64,000 nt of DNA from Terriglobia bacterium (lineage in GTDB: Bacteria > Acidobacteriota > Terriglobia > Acidiferrales > UBA7541), in NCBI GenBank assembly GCA_020073605.1, contig JAIQEW010000011.1, positions 62,001-126,000 of the forward strand. The letters run 5' to 3'. The notes below the pieces were generated by a model. The model saw only the letters and a list, made by a program, of their open reading frames with translations. It ran no database searches and was not told the origin of the DNA. Of this stretch, positions 9,507 to 19,297 are shown piece by piece. The first letter of the stretch is position 1. Every line of letters begins with the position of its first letter. A program made the translations under genes and the position numbers.

Positions 9507-10439
9507 TCAGTCCTGGGACGGTGGCTGTGTGGGAGACGCGTCCGGCGACGGTGGCGCCAACCTGCGCTGGAAGATGCGATTCCCGCCCTGCTTCACGGTG
9601 TAATCGGAGGGCACCTGAAAGAGCGAGGCATCCGGCTCCTGCCGCTGGATATCCGTCAACTGAAAAACCGTCTCGCCGGTGCGCGGGTCGGAGCGTTTCG
9701 TCATCATCACGGTTTGCAGGTCCGGCGAATACCATCTTTCATGCGTGATCACAATGGGGTTCGCGTTGCCGATAGCTCCGGCGGGAATCGTGCGCGTGGT
9801 GCGCGTGCCTTCCGCCAGGACGCCGTTGATCGTCTGCGAGCCAAGCGAAGTCGTGGTCACGTCATTTCGCTTGTTCGGCGCCGGCATGGACGCGGACGGC
9901 GGAAGCGGGGCGTAACCCAGCGCGCCTCCCCGGCGCATTCGGCGCGGCGGCCGCTGCATTTTGCGGGCGATTTTCCGATCCGTCTCGAGGATATATTGCG
10001 TGCCGGCGACCGCATCGTTGATGAAGACAACGTGCGGCGCTGTCTGGCGCGAAGCAGCCCAAGGGCCGATGGCGGGCAGCGACATCTCGCGGCGTGTGCG
10101 GCCCTGGCCATCGCGCGCAAACGTGCCGGAGTTGCTGCGCTCGATCTTGTTGCCATCGGCAAGGACTTGCGTGGTCTGCGTGGAGTAGGTCGCGCTGAAC
10201 GGCGCACCCGTCACCATCTTCCCGCCAAGCCCTTCTTCGAAGCCGATGAATACGATCGTGTCCTCGAGCATCCCCGGCTCCGCGCCGGGCGCGATCTCCC
10301 CGTAGGAGGCATGCGAACCGGGAGGCGGTGGCGGGAGAGGGGATTCGAACGGCGCTTGTTGCGCGTGCGATCCACCCGCGAGGGCGAGCGATGCTAGGGC
10401 CGTCACAAGAAACCCAAGATAGTTTCGTCCGATATTCAT
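9507..10439 (-). CDS. Secreted protein of unknown function in an ECF sigma operon
   Basis: The 310-residue protein begins with a signal peptide (hydrophobic FLVTALASLALAGGSHAQ) followed by a Pro-rich stretch. No family was recognised. The C-terminal half contains GTRTTRTIPAGAIGN and HERWYSPDLQTVMMTKRSDP, with a run of short beta-type segments. The start at 10439 is set by GGAGG about 8 nt upstream; a second ATG two codons earlier sits too close to the same Shine-Dalgarno. It begins 31 nt after the anti-sigma factor stop, so it is probably the third gene of the sigma/anti-sigma operon and a target or sensor component. Confidence 0.7.
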   Translation of the reverse strand: MNIGRNYLGFLVTALASLALAGGSHAQQAPFESPLPPPPPGSHASYGEIAPGAEPGMLEDTIVFIGFEEGLGGKMVTGAPFSATYSTQTTQVLADGNKIERSNSGTFARDGQGRTRREMSLPAIGPWAASRQTAPHVVFINDAVAGTQYILETDRKIARKMQRPPRRMRRGGALGYAPLPPSASMPAPNKRNDVTTTSLGSQTINGVLAEGTRTTRTIPAGAIGNANPIVITHERWYSPDLQTVMMTKRSDPRTGETVFQLTDIQRQEPDASLFQVPSDYTVKQGGNRIFQRRLAPPSPDASPTQPPSQD

Positions 10440-10470
10440 TTTCATTCCTCCCCGGCAACTGCAGCGATAG

Positions 10471-11193
10471 CTAGAAATCCTGCCGCGTGCTTTCCTCTGA
10501 AACCAGACGGATGGCCTGCGGTGTGCCGTCTTCACTCACGACCAGATCCGCAGGAACGCGTTCCGCCGAGCCGATATACGACACAGGCATGCCCAGAGAT
10601 GCCAGCGCCGAGCGAGGAAGCATCACGCGAACAATGGCGCCATCCTGAAGGTCGGCGACGTCATCCGCATAGGGCAGCGGAACAAAAGCCGTGGTGTACT
10701 CAGAATCGATGGGCTGGCTTGCTACTATTTCGTCTCGCTGGGAATCCGGAGCAGCCGCGGGCGGAGCGCCAACCGGCGCCGACGGATTAGTCACGACGAC
10801 ATCGGCTACGGGCGGCGCGGTTTTCTCAACGGGCGCCGATCGATGGCTCAACGAATATCCGAGAACAAGGAGCAACGCCGCGGCAACGCCAAGCACAGCG
10901 AGCTGCGCTCGCATCTTGCGGCGGGATATCGAATGGCTCTCCGCGCGGAACTCTTCCATCAGAGCCGTTTGTATACGCTGGGGTGCCTGCCGGTCGGCGT
11001 CTTGCGCCGCCAGACTTCGGAGGCCGAGATCGAGCGATTCCACTTCGGCCATCCGTTGCGCACAGCGGCTGCACGACTCCGCGTGGGCCAAAGCGCTCCG
11101 GCGAAGCGCGAACCCTTCCGTGCCGGGCCTATCGAGATCGTGAAGAATCTCGTCAAATTGAGCGCAGTCCATGGGAGTCCTCTCTTCGTTCAT
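10471..11193 (-). CDS. Anti-sigma factor, zinc-finger type, single transmembrane helix
   Basis: The 240-residue protein has an N-terminal cytoplasmic zinc-binding anti-sigma (ZAS) motif, His then CxxC in AHAESCSRCAQRM at about residues 31-43. One transmembrane helix (AVLGVAAALLLVLGYSL, about residues 95-113) and a Pro/Ala/Val-rich periplasmic part follow. The ATG overlaps the sigma factor stop by 4 nt (ATGA), typical of co-translated ECF sigma/anti-sigma pairs. By analogy it would hold the sigma factor inactive until an envelope signal arrives. The signal is unknown. Confidence 0.82.
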   Translation of the reverse strand: MNEERTPMDCAQFDEILHDLDRPGTEGFALRRSALAHAESCSRCAQRMAEVESLDLGLRSLAAQDADRQAPQRIQTALMEEFRAESHSISRRKMRAQLAVLGVAAALLLVLGYSLSHRSAPVEKTAPPVADVVVTNPSAPVGAPPAAAPDSQRDEIVASQPIDSEYTTAFVPLPYADDVADLQDGAIVRVMLPRSALASLGMPVSYIGSAERVPADLVVSEDGTPQAIRLVSEESTRQDF

Positions 11194-11849
11194 TCGCCCG
11201 CCACCGACGCGCGGCGCACCGGACGCGCATCGCGGAGTTTCTCAATCAGAATTGCCCGGGCCCGGTGCAGGCGCGACCGGACCGTGCCGACCGGACACCC
11301 GAGCAGCAAGGCTGCTTCCTCGTAGCTCATTTCCTGTAATTCGCAGAGGACGACGACCTCGCGGTAGTTCTCGGGAAGCGTCGAAATCGCTTGGCGCAGC
11401 CGGCCAATTGATTCGCCCAGCAACAATTCGTCCGCGCCGCTTAGGGACCGTAAATGACCGTTCCCGTTGCCGTAAGCCCTGTTTTCGGACGCAGCGTGGG
11501 CCGAACCTGAGCTGCCGGAGACTGTATCGCCCAGATCGTCGGCGTCGCCCGTGAAGGGCACCAGGCGCCGGTCCTGCTCCCAACGCTTCCGCAGATGATT
11601 GCGCGCGATGCCGAAGAGGAAACCTCCCAGCGTTCCGCGCGCGGGATCGAATCGCCTGGGGTTGCGGATCAAAGTCATGAAAACCTCTTGGGTCACATCT
11701 TCGGCTACGCCCGCGTTGCCTGTCATGTGCAAAGCAAATCGATAAATCGCAGGATGCGTGCGCTGATACACCTGCGCGAAGGCGTCCTCGTCTCCGGCCA
11801 TCATGCGCTGCAGCAGTAGGCCGTCCGACAGATCGATCGTCTGGGTCAT
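11190..11849 (-). CDS. ECF-family RNA polymerase sigma factor
   Basis: The 219-residue sigma-70 family factor has only region 2 (around AIYRFALHMTGNAGVAEDVTQEVF) and region 4 (REVVVLCELQEMSYEEAALLL, then GTVRSRLHRAR), joined by a linker of about 50 residues rich in Gly/Ser/Asn. This is the ECF architecture. The ATG at 11849 follows AGGG at short spacing; an upstream in-frame TTG is possible. It is first in an operon with an anti-sigma factor and a secreted protein, and faces acsA across a roughly 255-nt divergent region. Confidence 0.88.
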   Translation of the reverse strand: MTQTIDLSDGLLLQRMMAGDEDAFAQVYQRTHPAIYRFALHMTGNAGVAEDVTQEVFMTLIRNPRRFDPARGTLGGFLFGIARNHLRKRWEQDRRLVPFTGDADDLGDTVSGSSGSAHAASENRAYGNGNGHLRSLSGADELLLGESIGRLRQAISTLPENYREVVVLCELQEMSYEEAALLLGCPVGTVRSRLHRARAILIEKLRDARPVRRASVAGE

Positions 11850-12104
11850 TATCCCTATCAATTTGGACGGCCAGTGCTGCTACTCGTTTCATATTGCGGG
11901 CAGCGGGCGAAAAGGTTCCCGAATTAAGCGCCCCCGTCACCGCGCCGGCATAGGCCTTGTCTCGTTGAGATGCGTAACACCCGGCGTACGGGTTCTTGAC
12001 CGGCGAGCCACGTTTCAATAACGTAGGGGCCGACAACATACGAACCAGACGCCCGAACGCCACCCATAGATCGAGTTGGCTTCCCGGCCGCGGCAGGAGG
12101 AGTG

Positions 12105-14057
12105 ATGCAAGAGTTCGATCCACACGTTCTCGAGGAAAAGGCGGTTCCGCCGCCGGCCGAGTTCAGCAAGCACGCGCGCGTCAAGTCGCTCGAAGAGTAT
12201 CGCAAGATATATGAGCGGGCGGAGCGCGACCCCGAGGGCTTCTGGGGCGAGCAGGCCAAGATGCTCGACTGGTTTTCACAGCCGACGCGAGTGCTGGAAT
12301 GGAAGCAGCCGCACGCGAAGTGGTTCGTCGGCGGGAAATTGAACGTCGCCCACAACTGCGTCGATCGCCACGTGGCGAAGCACGCCGACAAACCCGCGCT
12401 CCTTTGGGAAGCCGAGGACGGCTCCAAGGTGCGGCTCACGTACGCCGAGCTGCAAGAACGCGTGTGCAGATTCGCGAACGCGCTGAAGTCGCTCGGCGTG
12501 AAAGCGGGCGATTGCGTGGCGATCTACTTGCCGATGATCCCCGAACTTCCCATCGCAATGCTGGGGTGCGCGCGAATCGGCGCCGTGCATTCCGTGGTGT
12601 TCGGCGGATTCAGCGCGACGGCGCTGGCCGACCGAATCGCGGATGCAAAATCCAAGGTGCTCATTACCGCGGACGGCGGATATCGCCGGGGCAAGGTGGT
12701 TCCGCTGAAGGACACGGCGGATGCGGCTCTGAAGAACTGTCCGACGATCGAGAAATCGATCGTGGTGAAGCGCACGGGAGAGAAGGTGGCGTGGCAGGAG
12801 GGTCGCGACCTTTGGTGGCACGATATTGAGAAGGCGGCGTTGAAGGATTGCCCTGCGGCGCCATTCGACTCCGAGCATCCCCTCTACATTCTCTACACGA
12901 GCGGCACCACGGGAAAGCCCAAGGGCGTGCTGCACACGTCGGCGGGGTACCTGCTCCAATGTATGTGGAGCACGCGGCTCGTCTTCGATCTGCGCGACGA
13001 CGACATTTACTGGTGCACCGCGGATATCGGCTGGGTCACGGGGCACAGCTACATCGTCTACGGGCCGCTCGCGAACGGCGCAACGATTGTGATGTACGAA
13101 GGCGCGCCCGACCAGCCACGCAAAGACCGCTTCTGGGAGATCGTCGAGCGGTACAAGGTGACGATCTTCTACAGCTCGGCGACCGCCGTCCGCGCGTTCA
13201 TGGCGTGGGGCAAGGAGTGGCTCGACAAGCACGACATCTCGAGCCTGCGCCTGCTCGGCACGGTCGGTGAGCCCATCAATCCTGCGGCTTGGAAGTGGTA
13301 TTACGACGTAATTGGAAAGAATCGCTGCCCGATTGTGGACACCTGGTGGCAGACGGAGACCGGGTCGATCCTGATCTCCCCGCTTCCGGGTGCCACGGCC
13401 ACGAAACCCGGTTCCGCCACACTTCCCATGCCGGGAATCATCGCCAAGGTCGTGAACATGAAGAACGAGCCCGTCGGGCCTGGCGAGACGGGCTATCTCA
13501 CGATCCAGAAGCCGTGGCCCTCAATGCTGCGCACGATTTACGGCGACGACGATCGCTACCGGCGCGAATACTGGGAGAAGATCCCCGGCGTCTATTTCGC
13601 GGGAGACGCCGCGCAGTGCGATAAGGACGGTTACATCTGGGTGCTGGGACGCGTGGACGACGTGATCAAGGTCGCAGGGCACAGGCTCAGCTCGATGGAG
13701 ATCGAAAGCGCGCTTGTAAGCCACCCATCGGTAGCCGAGGCGGCGGTCGTGGCGCGTCCGGACGAAATCAAGGGCGAGGCCATCGTTTGCTTTGTCACCT
13801 TGCGCTCCGGACACTCGATCTCGGGGGAACTGCGCGTGGCGCTGATGGAGCACGTTTCGGTGACGATTGGCTCGATCGCGCGGCCGGCCGACGTCCGCTT
13901 CTGCGACATCCTGCCGAAGACGCGCAGCGGCAAGATTATGCGCCGACTGTTGCGCGAACTCGCGCATAAGGGCGGCATCTCCGGCGACACGACCACGCTC
14001 GAGGATATGGGCGTGATCGAGCGGCTTGCAAAGGCTCAAGGCCAGGAAGAAGAATAG
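12105..14057 (+). CDS. acsA: Acetyl-CoA synthetase (AMP-forming)
   Basis: This cytoplasmic adenylate-forming enzyme makes acetyl-CoA from acetate, ATP and CoA. The 650-residue length matches Acs. Motifs visible are the P-loop-like [11 protein letters not shown], the acetate/acetyl-AMP region [18 protein letters not shown] (A5), the hinge in [16 protein letters not shown], and the C-terminal acetylatable lysine in [13 protein letters not shown] strong AGGAGG lies 4 nt before ATG 12105, so the upstream GTG at 12102 is not preferred. It is monocistronic as far as can be seen. Confidence 0.95.
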   Translation: MQEFDPHVLEEKAVPPPAEFSKHARVKSLEEYRKIYERAERDPEGFWGEQAKMLDWFSQPTRVLEWKQPHAKWFVGGKLNVAHNCVDRHVAKHADKPALLWEAEDGSKVRLTYAELQERVCRFANALKSLGVKAGDCVAIYLPMIPELPIAMLGCARIGAVHSVVFGGFSATALADRIADAKSKVLITADGGYRRGKVVPLKDTADAALKNCPTIEKSIVVKRTGEKVAWQEGRDLWWHDIEKAALKDCPAAPFDSEHPLYILYTSGTTGKPKGVLHTSAGYLLQCMWSTRLVFDLRDDDIYWCTADIGWVTGHSYIVYGPLANGATIVMYEGAPDQPRKDRFWEIVERYKVTIFYSSATAVRAFMAWGKEWLDKHDISSLRLLGTVGEPINPAAWKWYYDVIGKNRCPIVDTWWQTETGSILISPLPGATATKPGSATLPMPGIIAKVVNMKNEPVGPGETGYLTIQKPWPSMLRTIYGDDDRYRREYWEKIPGVYFAGDAAQCDKDGYIWVLGRVDDVIKVAGHRLSSMEIESALVSHPSVAEAAVVARPDEIKGEAIVCFVTLRSGHSISGELRVALMEHVSVTIGSIARPADVRFCDILPKTRSGKIMRRLLRELAHKGGISGDTTTLEDMGVIERLAKAQGQEEE

Positions 14058-14144
14058 GCGCAAGCTAGTGCGCCATTTGTTACAACCACAGGTAAACTAC
14101 AGTCTACTTAACCCAAGGTCATCGGCCCGGGAGGAATACCTATC

Positions 14145-16082
14145 ATGCGCATCGCGTGGATGATTGTGCTCGCTGCTGTCGCAGCTCTATTTGTATCTCT
14201 CGCGCAACCAGCCCGCGCGCAATCCGCCGGCGACTGGCCGATGTATGGCCACGACCTGGCATCCACTCGTTTCTCGCCGCTCACGCAGATCAACGCCGGC
14301 AACGTCGCGAAGCTGGCTCAGGCGTGGTCCTATCCGATGCGGCCGGGCGGCGTGGGTCCCTCGGCGGGCGCGTTCAGCCAGGTCACACCAATCGTCGTCC
14401 GCGGCGTGATGTACCTGCCCGCAGGAAATCGGGTGATCGCGCTCGACCCCGAGACGGGCAAGGAGATTTGGAGCTACCAACGGAAGAAGGGTCTCGTCTC
14501 CGCGCGCGGCGTGGCCTACTGGCCGGGCGACGGGCAGAGCGGTGCGCGCCTCTTCTTCACCAGCGGCCACCAGATGGTGGCGCTCAACGCCAAGACCGGC
14601 CAGCCCGATCCCGGTTTCGGCGAAAACGGCGAAATCGCGATGGACGTGCCGTTTGCCGAGGTGCCAACGATCTATAAGAACGTGGTCATCGTTGGAGCGA
14701 ACGTGTACGGCCCGGGAGAGACGAACCTTCATCCGCAGGACGAAGTGGGGGCAGGCATTCCCGGCGACTCGCGAGCCTATGACGCCCGCACCGGCAAGAA
14801 ACTTTGGGATTTTCACACGATCGCTCAGCCGGGTGAGGTGGGACACGACACCTGGGGAGGCGATAGCTGGAAGGGCCGTGGCGGTACGAACGTGTGGTCC
14901 ATGACTGTGACGGTCGATGAGCAGCGCGGGATCGTGTACATGCCGGTCGGCGGGCCGGCTGCCAATTACTACGGAGGGGATCGCCCGGGAGATAACCTCT
15001 TCTCCAACACGCTCGTCGCGGTGGATGCCAATACGGGGAAATTGAAATGGTATTTCCAGACGGTCCACCACGAATTGTGGGATTTCGACCTGCCACCCGA
15101 GCCCGTGCTGCTTGACGTCACGCACGACGGTAAAAAGATTCCCGCCGTCATACAGACGGGCAAGATCGGCTATGTGTTCGTCTTCGACCGCGTGACGGGC
15201 AAGCCGGTCTTCTCCATCGAAGAGCGCCCGGTCGCCAAAGGCGGCGCGCCCGGCGAGCAGTATTCGCCGACCCAGCCCTTTCCTGTGAAACCGCCGCCGG
15301 TTGCTCGCGTCACGATCAGCCGTGACGACATCGTGACCGCGGACGATACGACGCCGGAACACGCCAAGGCCTGCCAGGAATTGTGGGACAAAAGTAACTT
15401 TTACAACGAAGGCCCATACACCCCGTGGGCTTTGCACTCCACACCCGCCGATACCAAGACCACATTGATTTTTCCGGGGGCTACAGGGGGAGCTAACTGG
15501 GGCGGAGCAGCATCCGATCCGCGGATGGGATATGTGTTCGTCAACATGCAGAATTCCGGCTCGAGCGGTTGGCTGGAGAAGAATCCAAAGTACAACGCTG
15601 CCGCGCCGGGCAAGGAGCTCGCCTACCATCGCGGCAGCGGGGCGGGCAGCCAGTATGGCGCTTTTAGCGCGCCCGCCAAGGACGCCGGCGGCAAAGTCCT
15701 CGGCAACTGGCCGTGCCAGAAACCGCCGTGGGAGAGCTTGTCCGCAGTCAACGTGAACACCGGCGAGATCGCATGGCAGGTGCCCCTCGGCATCACCGAA
15801 GAACTACCCGAAGCGAAGCAGCACACCGGCCGGGCGGGCGCGTTTGCCGGTCCCATCGCGACGGCGGGAGGGCTGGTCTTCATCGGGGCGACAAGCGACA
15901 ACATGTTCCGTGCGTTCGATTCGAAAACGGGCAAGGAACTCTGGTCCACGAAGCTCGCTTATACCGCGACCGCCGTGCCCATCACATATCAAGGCAAGAA
16001 CGGCAAGCAGTACGTGGCCATCATGGCCGCCAGCGGCAGCCAGGGAAACGATCAGGCCTTGATGGTCTATGCGCTGCCGTAG
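14145..16082 (+). CDS. Periplasmic PQQ-dependent dehydrogenase (quinoprotein)
   Basis: The 645-residue exported quinoprotein has a signal peptide ending ARAQS at about residue 27, then a beta-propeller with repeated tryptophan-docking blades. Examples are DWPMYGHDLASTRFSPL, GNVAKLAQAWSYP, DPETGKEIWSY, DANTGKLKWYFQTVHHELWDFD and NTGEIAWQVPLG. These are typical of membrane-free PQQ alcohol/glucose-type dehydrogenases. The substrate cannot be read from the sequence. No cytochrome c partner or pqq biosynthesis gene is next to it. A Shine-Dalgarno (GGGAGG) precedes the ATG at suitable distance. Confidence 0.88.
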   Translation: MRIAWMIVLAAVAALFVSLAQPARAQSAGDWPMYGHDLASTRFSPLTQINAGNVAKLAQAWSYPMRPGGVGPSAGAFSQVTPIVVRGVMYLPAGNRVIALDPETGKEIWSYQRKKGLVSARGVAYWPGDGQSGARLFFTSGHQMVALNAKTGQPDPGFGENGEIAMDVPFAEVPTIYKNVVIVGANVYGPGETNLHPQDEVGAGIPGDSRAYDARTGKKLWDFHTIAQPGEVGHDTWGGDSWKGRGGTNVWSMTVTVDEQRGIVYMPVGGPAANYYGGDRPGDNLFSNTLVAVDANTGKLKWYFQTVHHELWDFDLPPEPVLLDVTHDGKKIPAVIQTGKIGYVFVFDRVTGKPVFSIEERPVAKGGAPGEQYSPTQPFPVKPPPVARVTISRDDIVTADDTTPEHAKACQELWDKSNFYNEGPYTPWALHSTPADTKTTLIFPGATGGANWGGAASDPRMGYVFVNMQNSGSSGWLEKNPKYNAAAPGKELAYHRGSGAGSQYGAFSAPAKDAGGKVLGNWPCQKPPWESLSAVNVNTGEIAWQVPLGITEELPEAKQHTGRAGAFAGPIATAGGLVFIGATSDNMFRAFDSKTGKELWSTKLAYTATAVPITYQGKNGKQYVAIMAASGSQGNDQALMVYALP

Positions 16083-16103
16083 GGCAGTAGGCGACCGACT
16101 AAC

Positions 16104-16817
16104 TTAGAAGCTCGCCGGGTTGGCTTCGGGCCGATCCCGGAGGATCAGCGGCAGCAGAAAATCCTGTAACCGGCCGCTTTCCGCCATCGACATCTGGTTG
16201 AGTTGAATGCCCATCCGGTTCCCGCCCAGCACGCGCACGACGGAACCGAAACCGGCGACGGGCTTCATCTCAGAAGACAAGTACAGGCTGACGTGAACGG
16301 GAGAGCCCGCCGGAATACTGCGGGGGCATTTGACGAGCATACCGTTGAGGCTGACGTCGATGGTTTCGCCTTCCCATTCGCCTTTCTCAGAATCGATTCG
16401 CACCTTGGATTGGAGCGGAACGCGCCGGAACCGGCGCCTTTCGTGTTCGACGGCTCCTTGAGTGGCACGAACCAACTTCAGCAAACGGGCCTTGTCGATC
16501 GGCTTGTAGAGGAAGAAGCTGGCGCCTGCGGCGAATCCCTGTGAAACAGCCTTGGGACTCTGATCGTCGCTGACCAGGATGATCGGCGTCATCTGGTTGA
16601 TTCCGGAAGATCGGACTTGCCGGGACAGATCGAGGCCGTCCGGTGGCGGCATCCGGAGATCGAACAGGACCGCCGCGAATTTCTCGTCCCGAAGATAGTG
16701 CTCCGCTTCCGCGCCGCTGCTCAGCGTCAGGGTTTCTATGCCAGTTGAGATCAAGACGCCATGGATCAGCTCGCATTCGGCGGGTTCGTCGTCCACGATC
16801 AGAGTGCGCCTCTGCAT
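16104..16817 (-). CDS. Response regulator receiver with PilZ c-di-GMP-binding domain
   Basis: The 237-residue protein has an N-terminal REC domain with acidic pocket VDDEP, phospho-acceptor Asp in AVLFDLRMPPPDG and conserved Lys in LYKPID. A C-terminal PilZ domain follows from about residue 125. The PilZ part carries both c-di-GMP motifs, RRRFRRVPL and DVSLNG (DxSxxG), so nucleotide binding is expected. No DNA-binding domain is present. Output is likely through protein contacts controlled by phosphorylation and c-di-GMP. No cognate kinase is adjacent. Confidence 0.88.
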   Translation of the reverse strand: MQRRTLIVDDEPAECELIHGVLISTGIETLTLSSGAEAEHYLRDEKFAAVLFDLRMPPPDGLDLSRQVRSSGINQMTPIILVSDDQSPKAVSQGFAAGASFFLYKPIDKARLLKLVRATQGAVEHERRRFRRVPLQSKVRIDSEKGEWEGETIDVSLNGMLVKCPRSIPAGSPVHVSLYLSSEMKPVAGFGSVVRVLGGNRMGIQLNQMSMAESGRLQDFLLPLILRDRPEANPASF

Positions 16818-16987
16818 GAGGTCCCCCTGTGCAGAGGTTATCGGCCTAATACGGTCGCTTCTGTAGAGGACACGCGGGCGGGAATGCCCAGTTATGCGGC
16901 CCAGGGAGTCAGCAAATGGCGAGCCGCCCGGAGGGGGCCGGGATCAGCAGGGTCTGATCGGTCTGTTCAAAAGGTTCAGCCGGTCTA

Positions 16988-17296
16988 TCAGCCGTTCGCC
17001 GTCCGAAACTGACCGCCCGATTGGCGCCCGGAAATAGGGGCGTTTCCGGAACGCGAGAGCCGGGGTTTGGGCGCGCCTTCGAAATCAACGATGTCGGTCG
17101 CGCGATACGGCTTTTCACGGTCGCACGATCTGCATCGAAGGCTGAAAACGCGGGTCTGGTGCTCTTGCAGGGAACCTGACTCCTCGCCCTGGGTTGAGGA
17201 CTCCATTCTGAGAACGATTGCGGGAAGCGGAATCGGCTGTCTACAGGACAGGCAAAGGACTCCGCGGTAAGACTGCTTGATCGTGTCTTGCGTCAT
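16988..17296 (-). CDS. Small protein with two CxxC motifs (zinc-ribbon-like)
   Basis: The 102-residue protein is not recognised as a named family. Two cysteine pairs (CLSC near residue 15 and CRSC near residue 55) are spaced as in a four-cysteine zinc ribbon, and the C-terminal third is Arg/Ser/Gly-rich and probably disordered. AGGAG about 8 nt before ATG supports it as a real gene. It is isolated between the REC-PilZ gene and the SDR gene, both on the same strand. A cytoplasmic metal-binding role is inferred only from the cysteines. Confidence 0.6.
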   Translation of the reverse strand: MTQDTIKQSYRGVLCLSCRQPIPLPAIVLRMESSTQGEESGSLQEHQTRVFSLRCRSCDREKPYRATDIVDFEGAPKPRLSRSGNAPISGRQSGGQFRTANG

Positions 17297-17442
17297 GCTG
17301 AAGGTCTCCTAAGAATTGCGCTGCTTGAATGATGGGAAGCAGATAATACACCGAGTTCCCGCGGGCGTCCAGCCGGGCATGGCAGATGCTGATCGAGACT
17401 CAGCAATTTCCGTGCGGCTGGCTCGATTCTCCGTCTTTCGCC

Positions 17443-18246
17443 TTAAGAATCAGATGGTTGCATCATCTTGGCGGCCATTCTCGCAACAAAGCGTCGCGGT
17501 GCGAGGCGCTCGCCTTCCATCATCAGGCGATTCCTGACTCCGGAAATCACGCAACTCTTGCCTTTCGCGAGTCCCTCCAGCCCAACGCGAGCGACCTTTT
17601 CCGCGGTTTCGGGCACTCGAAAAACTCGGTCGGGTTGCCTGGCGACCCGCTGAAACTCCGTCGTCGTCGAGCCGGGGCAGAGTGCACAGACGCGGACGCC
17701 GAACCGCGCGACCTCCTCGGCAATGCCTTCGGCGAAAATCAAATCGAACGCCTTCGTGGCGGCATAGGCGGAATTGAACGGAACCGCCTGGAACGCGGCC
17801 GTTGACGCCACGATCAGGACATCGCCGTGCCGGCGCTCAATCATTCCGGGAATGTACAGGCGGGTCAGATGGACCACCGCCGAGCAATTCACTTGGATCA
17901 TTTCCAGAAGGCGGAGTTCATCGATCTCGTGGATGTAACCGAAGGCGCCGAAGCCGGCGTTGTTGACCAGCAGCTCGACTTCGATTCCCTTCCCGGTGGT
18001 AAAGGCGTGGATCTCGCGCCCGGCACCGGCCCGGATCAGGTCGGCGGCGAATACCTCGGTCTTGACTCCATGCTTTGCGGAGAGCCCGGCGGCCAATTCC
18101 TCGAGGCGGTCCGTCCGCCGCGCGGTCAGAACCAGATGCGCGCCCCCCGCCGCCAACTGCTCGGCCAGCGCCCAGCCGATCCCAGCACTCGCCCCCGTTA
18201 CCAGCGCCCACTTTCCGGCCCATCTGTTGTTCGAATCGGCAGACAC
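17443..18246 (-). CDS. Short-chain dehydrogenase/reductase (SDR)
   Basis: The 267-residue classical SDR has the cofactor motif TGASAGIG at about residues 17-24, NNAG around residue 92 and the catalytic YAATK motif preceded by Ser in VASTAAF. The arginines after the second strand (TARRTDRLEEL) suggest NADP(H) preference. It resembles the YqjQ/DltE-like group of SDRs with unknown substrate. It is not obviously in an operon. Family assignment is firm and substrate is unknown. Confidence 0.85.
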   Translation of the reverse strand: MSADSNNRWAGKWALVTGASAGIGWALAEQLAAGGAHLVLTARRTDRLEELAAGLSAKHGVKTEVFAADLIRAGAGREIHAFTTGKGIEVELLVNNAGFGAFGYIHEIDELRLLEMIQVNCSAVVHLTRLYIPGMIERRHGDVLIVASTAAFQAVPFNSAYAATKAFDLIFAEGIAEEVARFGVRVCALCPGSTTTEFQRVARQPDRVFRVPETAEKVARVGLEGLAKGKSCVISGVRNRLMMEGERLAPRRFVARMAAKMMQPSDS

Positions 18247-18324
18247 AGGCTCCTCCTATCGACAGAAACGAATGAAAGCATACTTGGGAAGGGTTCGGAA
18301 GAAGGAAAATCCGGAGCGAGCGGT

Positions 18325-18564
18325 TCAGGCGGCGCGATCGGCTCGTGGGAACACCGTATTGCGCAGCCGGGTGCCGTGTTCCTTCAATCGGTCAAGGAGC
18401 CAGCGCGCCCACATGAACTCCGCCGCCAGCACACCGAGCGCGAGAACGATGGTGAGCCAGCCCGGTCCCGGCGTGACCAACATCAGGATTCCAAGAGCGA
18501 GCAGCGTGAATCCGAAGAGGATCTTCAGAAACCGCTTGGCTTGTTGGAGAGTTTTGATAATCAT
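18325..18564 (-). CDS. Small PGPGW-family transmembrane protein
   Basis: The 79-residue membrane protein has the signature VTPGPGW between two hydrophobic helices (KILFGFTLLALGILML and LTIVLALGVLAAEF) and an amphipathic, basic C-terminus. This matches the putative transmembrane PGPGW family. The frame is open far upstream, but the family N-terminus (MIIKTLQQAKRFLK) begins at 18564. Function is unknown. Confidence 0.72.
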   Translation of the reverse strand: MIIKTLQQAKRFLKILFGFTLLALGILMLVTPGPGWLTIVLALGVLAAEFMWARWLLDRLKEHGTRLRNTVFPRADRAA

Positions 18565-18763
18565 CGCGTTTGCCCGCGCTAAGAGCTTTGATGCAGATGG
18601 CGGGCCTTTGGTGTCAGAAACTTTGCAGCACGCGGGATGCCAACGAGTTGAGCGCTTGCCCGGCGCCGATGCGCTGCTGATAATGGACTTCGGCCAAGCA
18701 AGTGTTACGGACAAGTGACAGCGATTCCAATTGTGGGAAATTTTCCCCGCGAGGAATGAAAAA

Positions 18764-19246
18764 ATGGAGCTTCTCAGCGTGCGAATGGAAATTCCCGAGG
18801 GCGCTAATCTCATCCTCGGGCAATCCCACTTCATCAAGACGGCGGAAGATCTCTACGAAATCGTCGTCAACACTGTACCGGGAGCGAAATTTGCCGTCGC
18901 CTTCAACGAAGCGTCGGGGCCGTGCCTGGTCCGCGTGGAAGCGAACGACGATGAGCTGCGCCGCGCGGCCGTATCCAACGCCCAAGCGATCGGGGCAGGC
19001 CACGTATTCGCGCTCCTGATTCGCGACGCGTACCCGATCAACCTCTTGAGCCGAGTGCGCGACTGCTTTGAGGTGTGCTCGATCTATTGCGCGACGGCAA
19101 ACCCTCTGGAGGTGATCGTAGCCGAGACGTCACAGGGGCGCGGGGTGCTGGGCGTGATCGATGGCAGCTCGCCCGCGGGAGTCGAGGGGCCGGAAGACGC
19201 GAAGCGCCGCCACGAATTCGTTCGCAAGATCGGCTACAAGCTCTGA
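18764..19246 (+). CDS. Adenosine-specific kinase-like protein (DUF355 family)
   Basis: The 160-residue protein matches the adenosine-specific kinase family first described from archaea. Characteristic segments are GQSHFIKTAEDLYE, KFAVAFNEASGPCLVR, GAGHVFALLIRDAYPINLL, CSIYCATANPLEVIVAET and the C-terminal GRGVLGVIDGSSP. ATG 18764 was chosen because GAGGA lies 8 nt upstream; the frame opens 11 codons earlier without support. The biochemical role in bacteria is not established. Confidence 0.82.
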   Translation: MELLSVRMEIPEGANLILGQSHFIKTAEDLYEIVVNTVPGAKFAVAFNEASGPCLVRVEANDDELRRAAVSNAQAIGAGHVFALLIRDAYPINLLSRVRDCFEVCSIYCATANPLEVIVAETSQGRGVLGVIDGSSPAGVEGPEDAKRRHEFVRKIGYKL

Positions 19247-19297
19247 TTTTCGCCGGATGGTACGCCAGCGCCAGGCCAAGCCAGTGAGGAGCGCCGA

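Noticed and set aside
14187..15629. Long minus-strand open frame of 480 codons opposite the PQQ dehydrogenase
   Set aside because: It lies wholly opposite a clear quinoprotein and has no domain; it is a GC-driven antisense frame. The same applies to 20198-21799 (+) and 22640-23974 (-).
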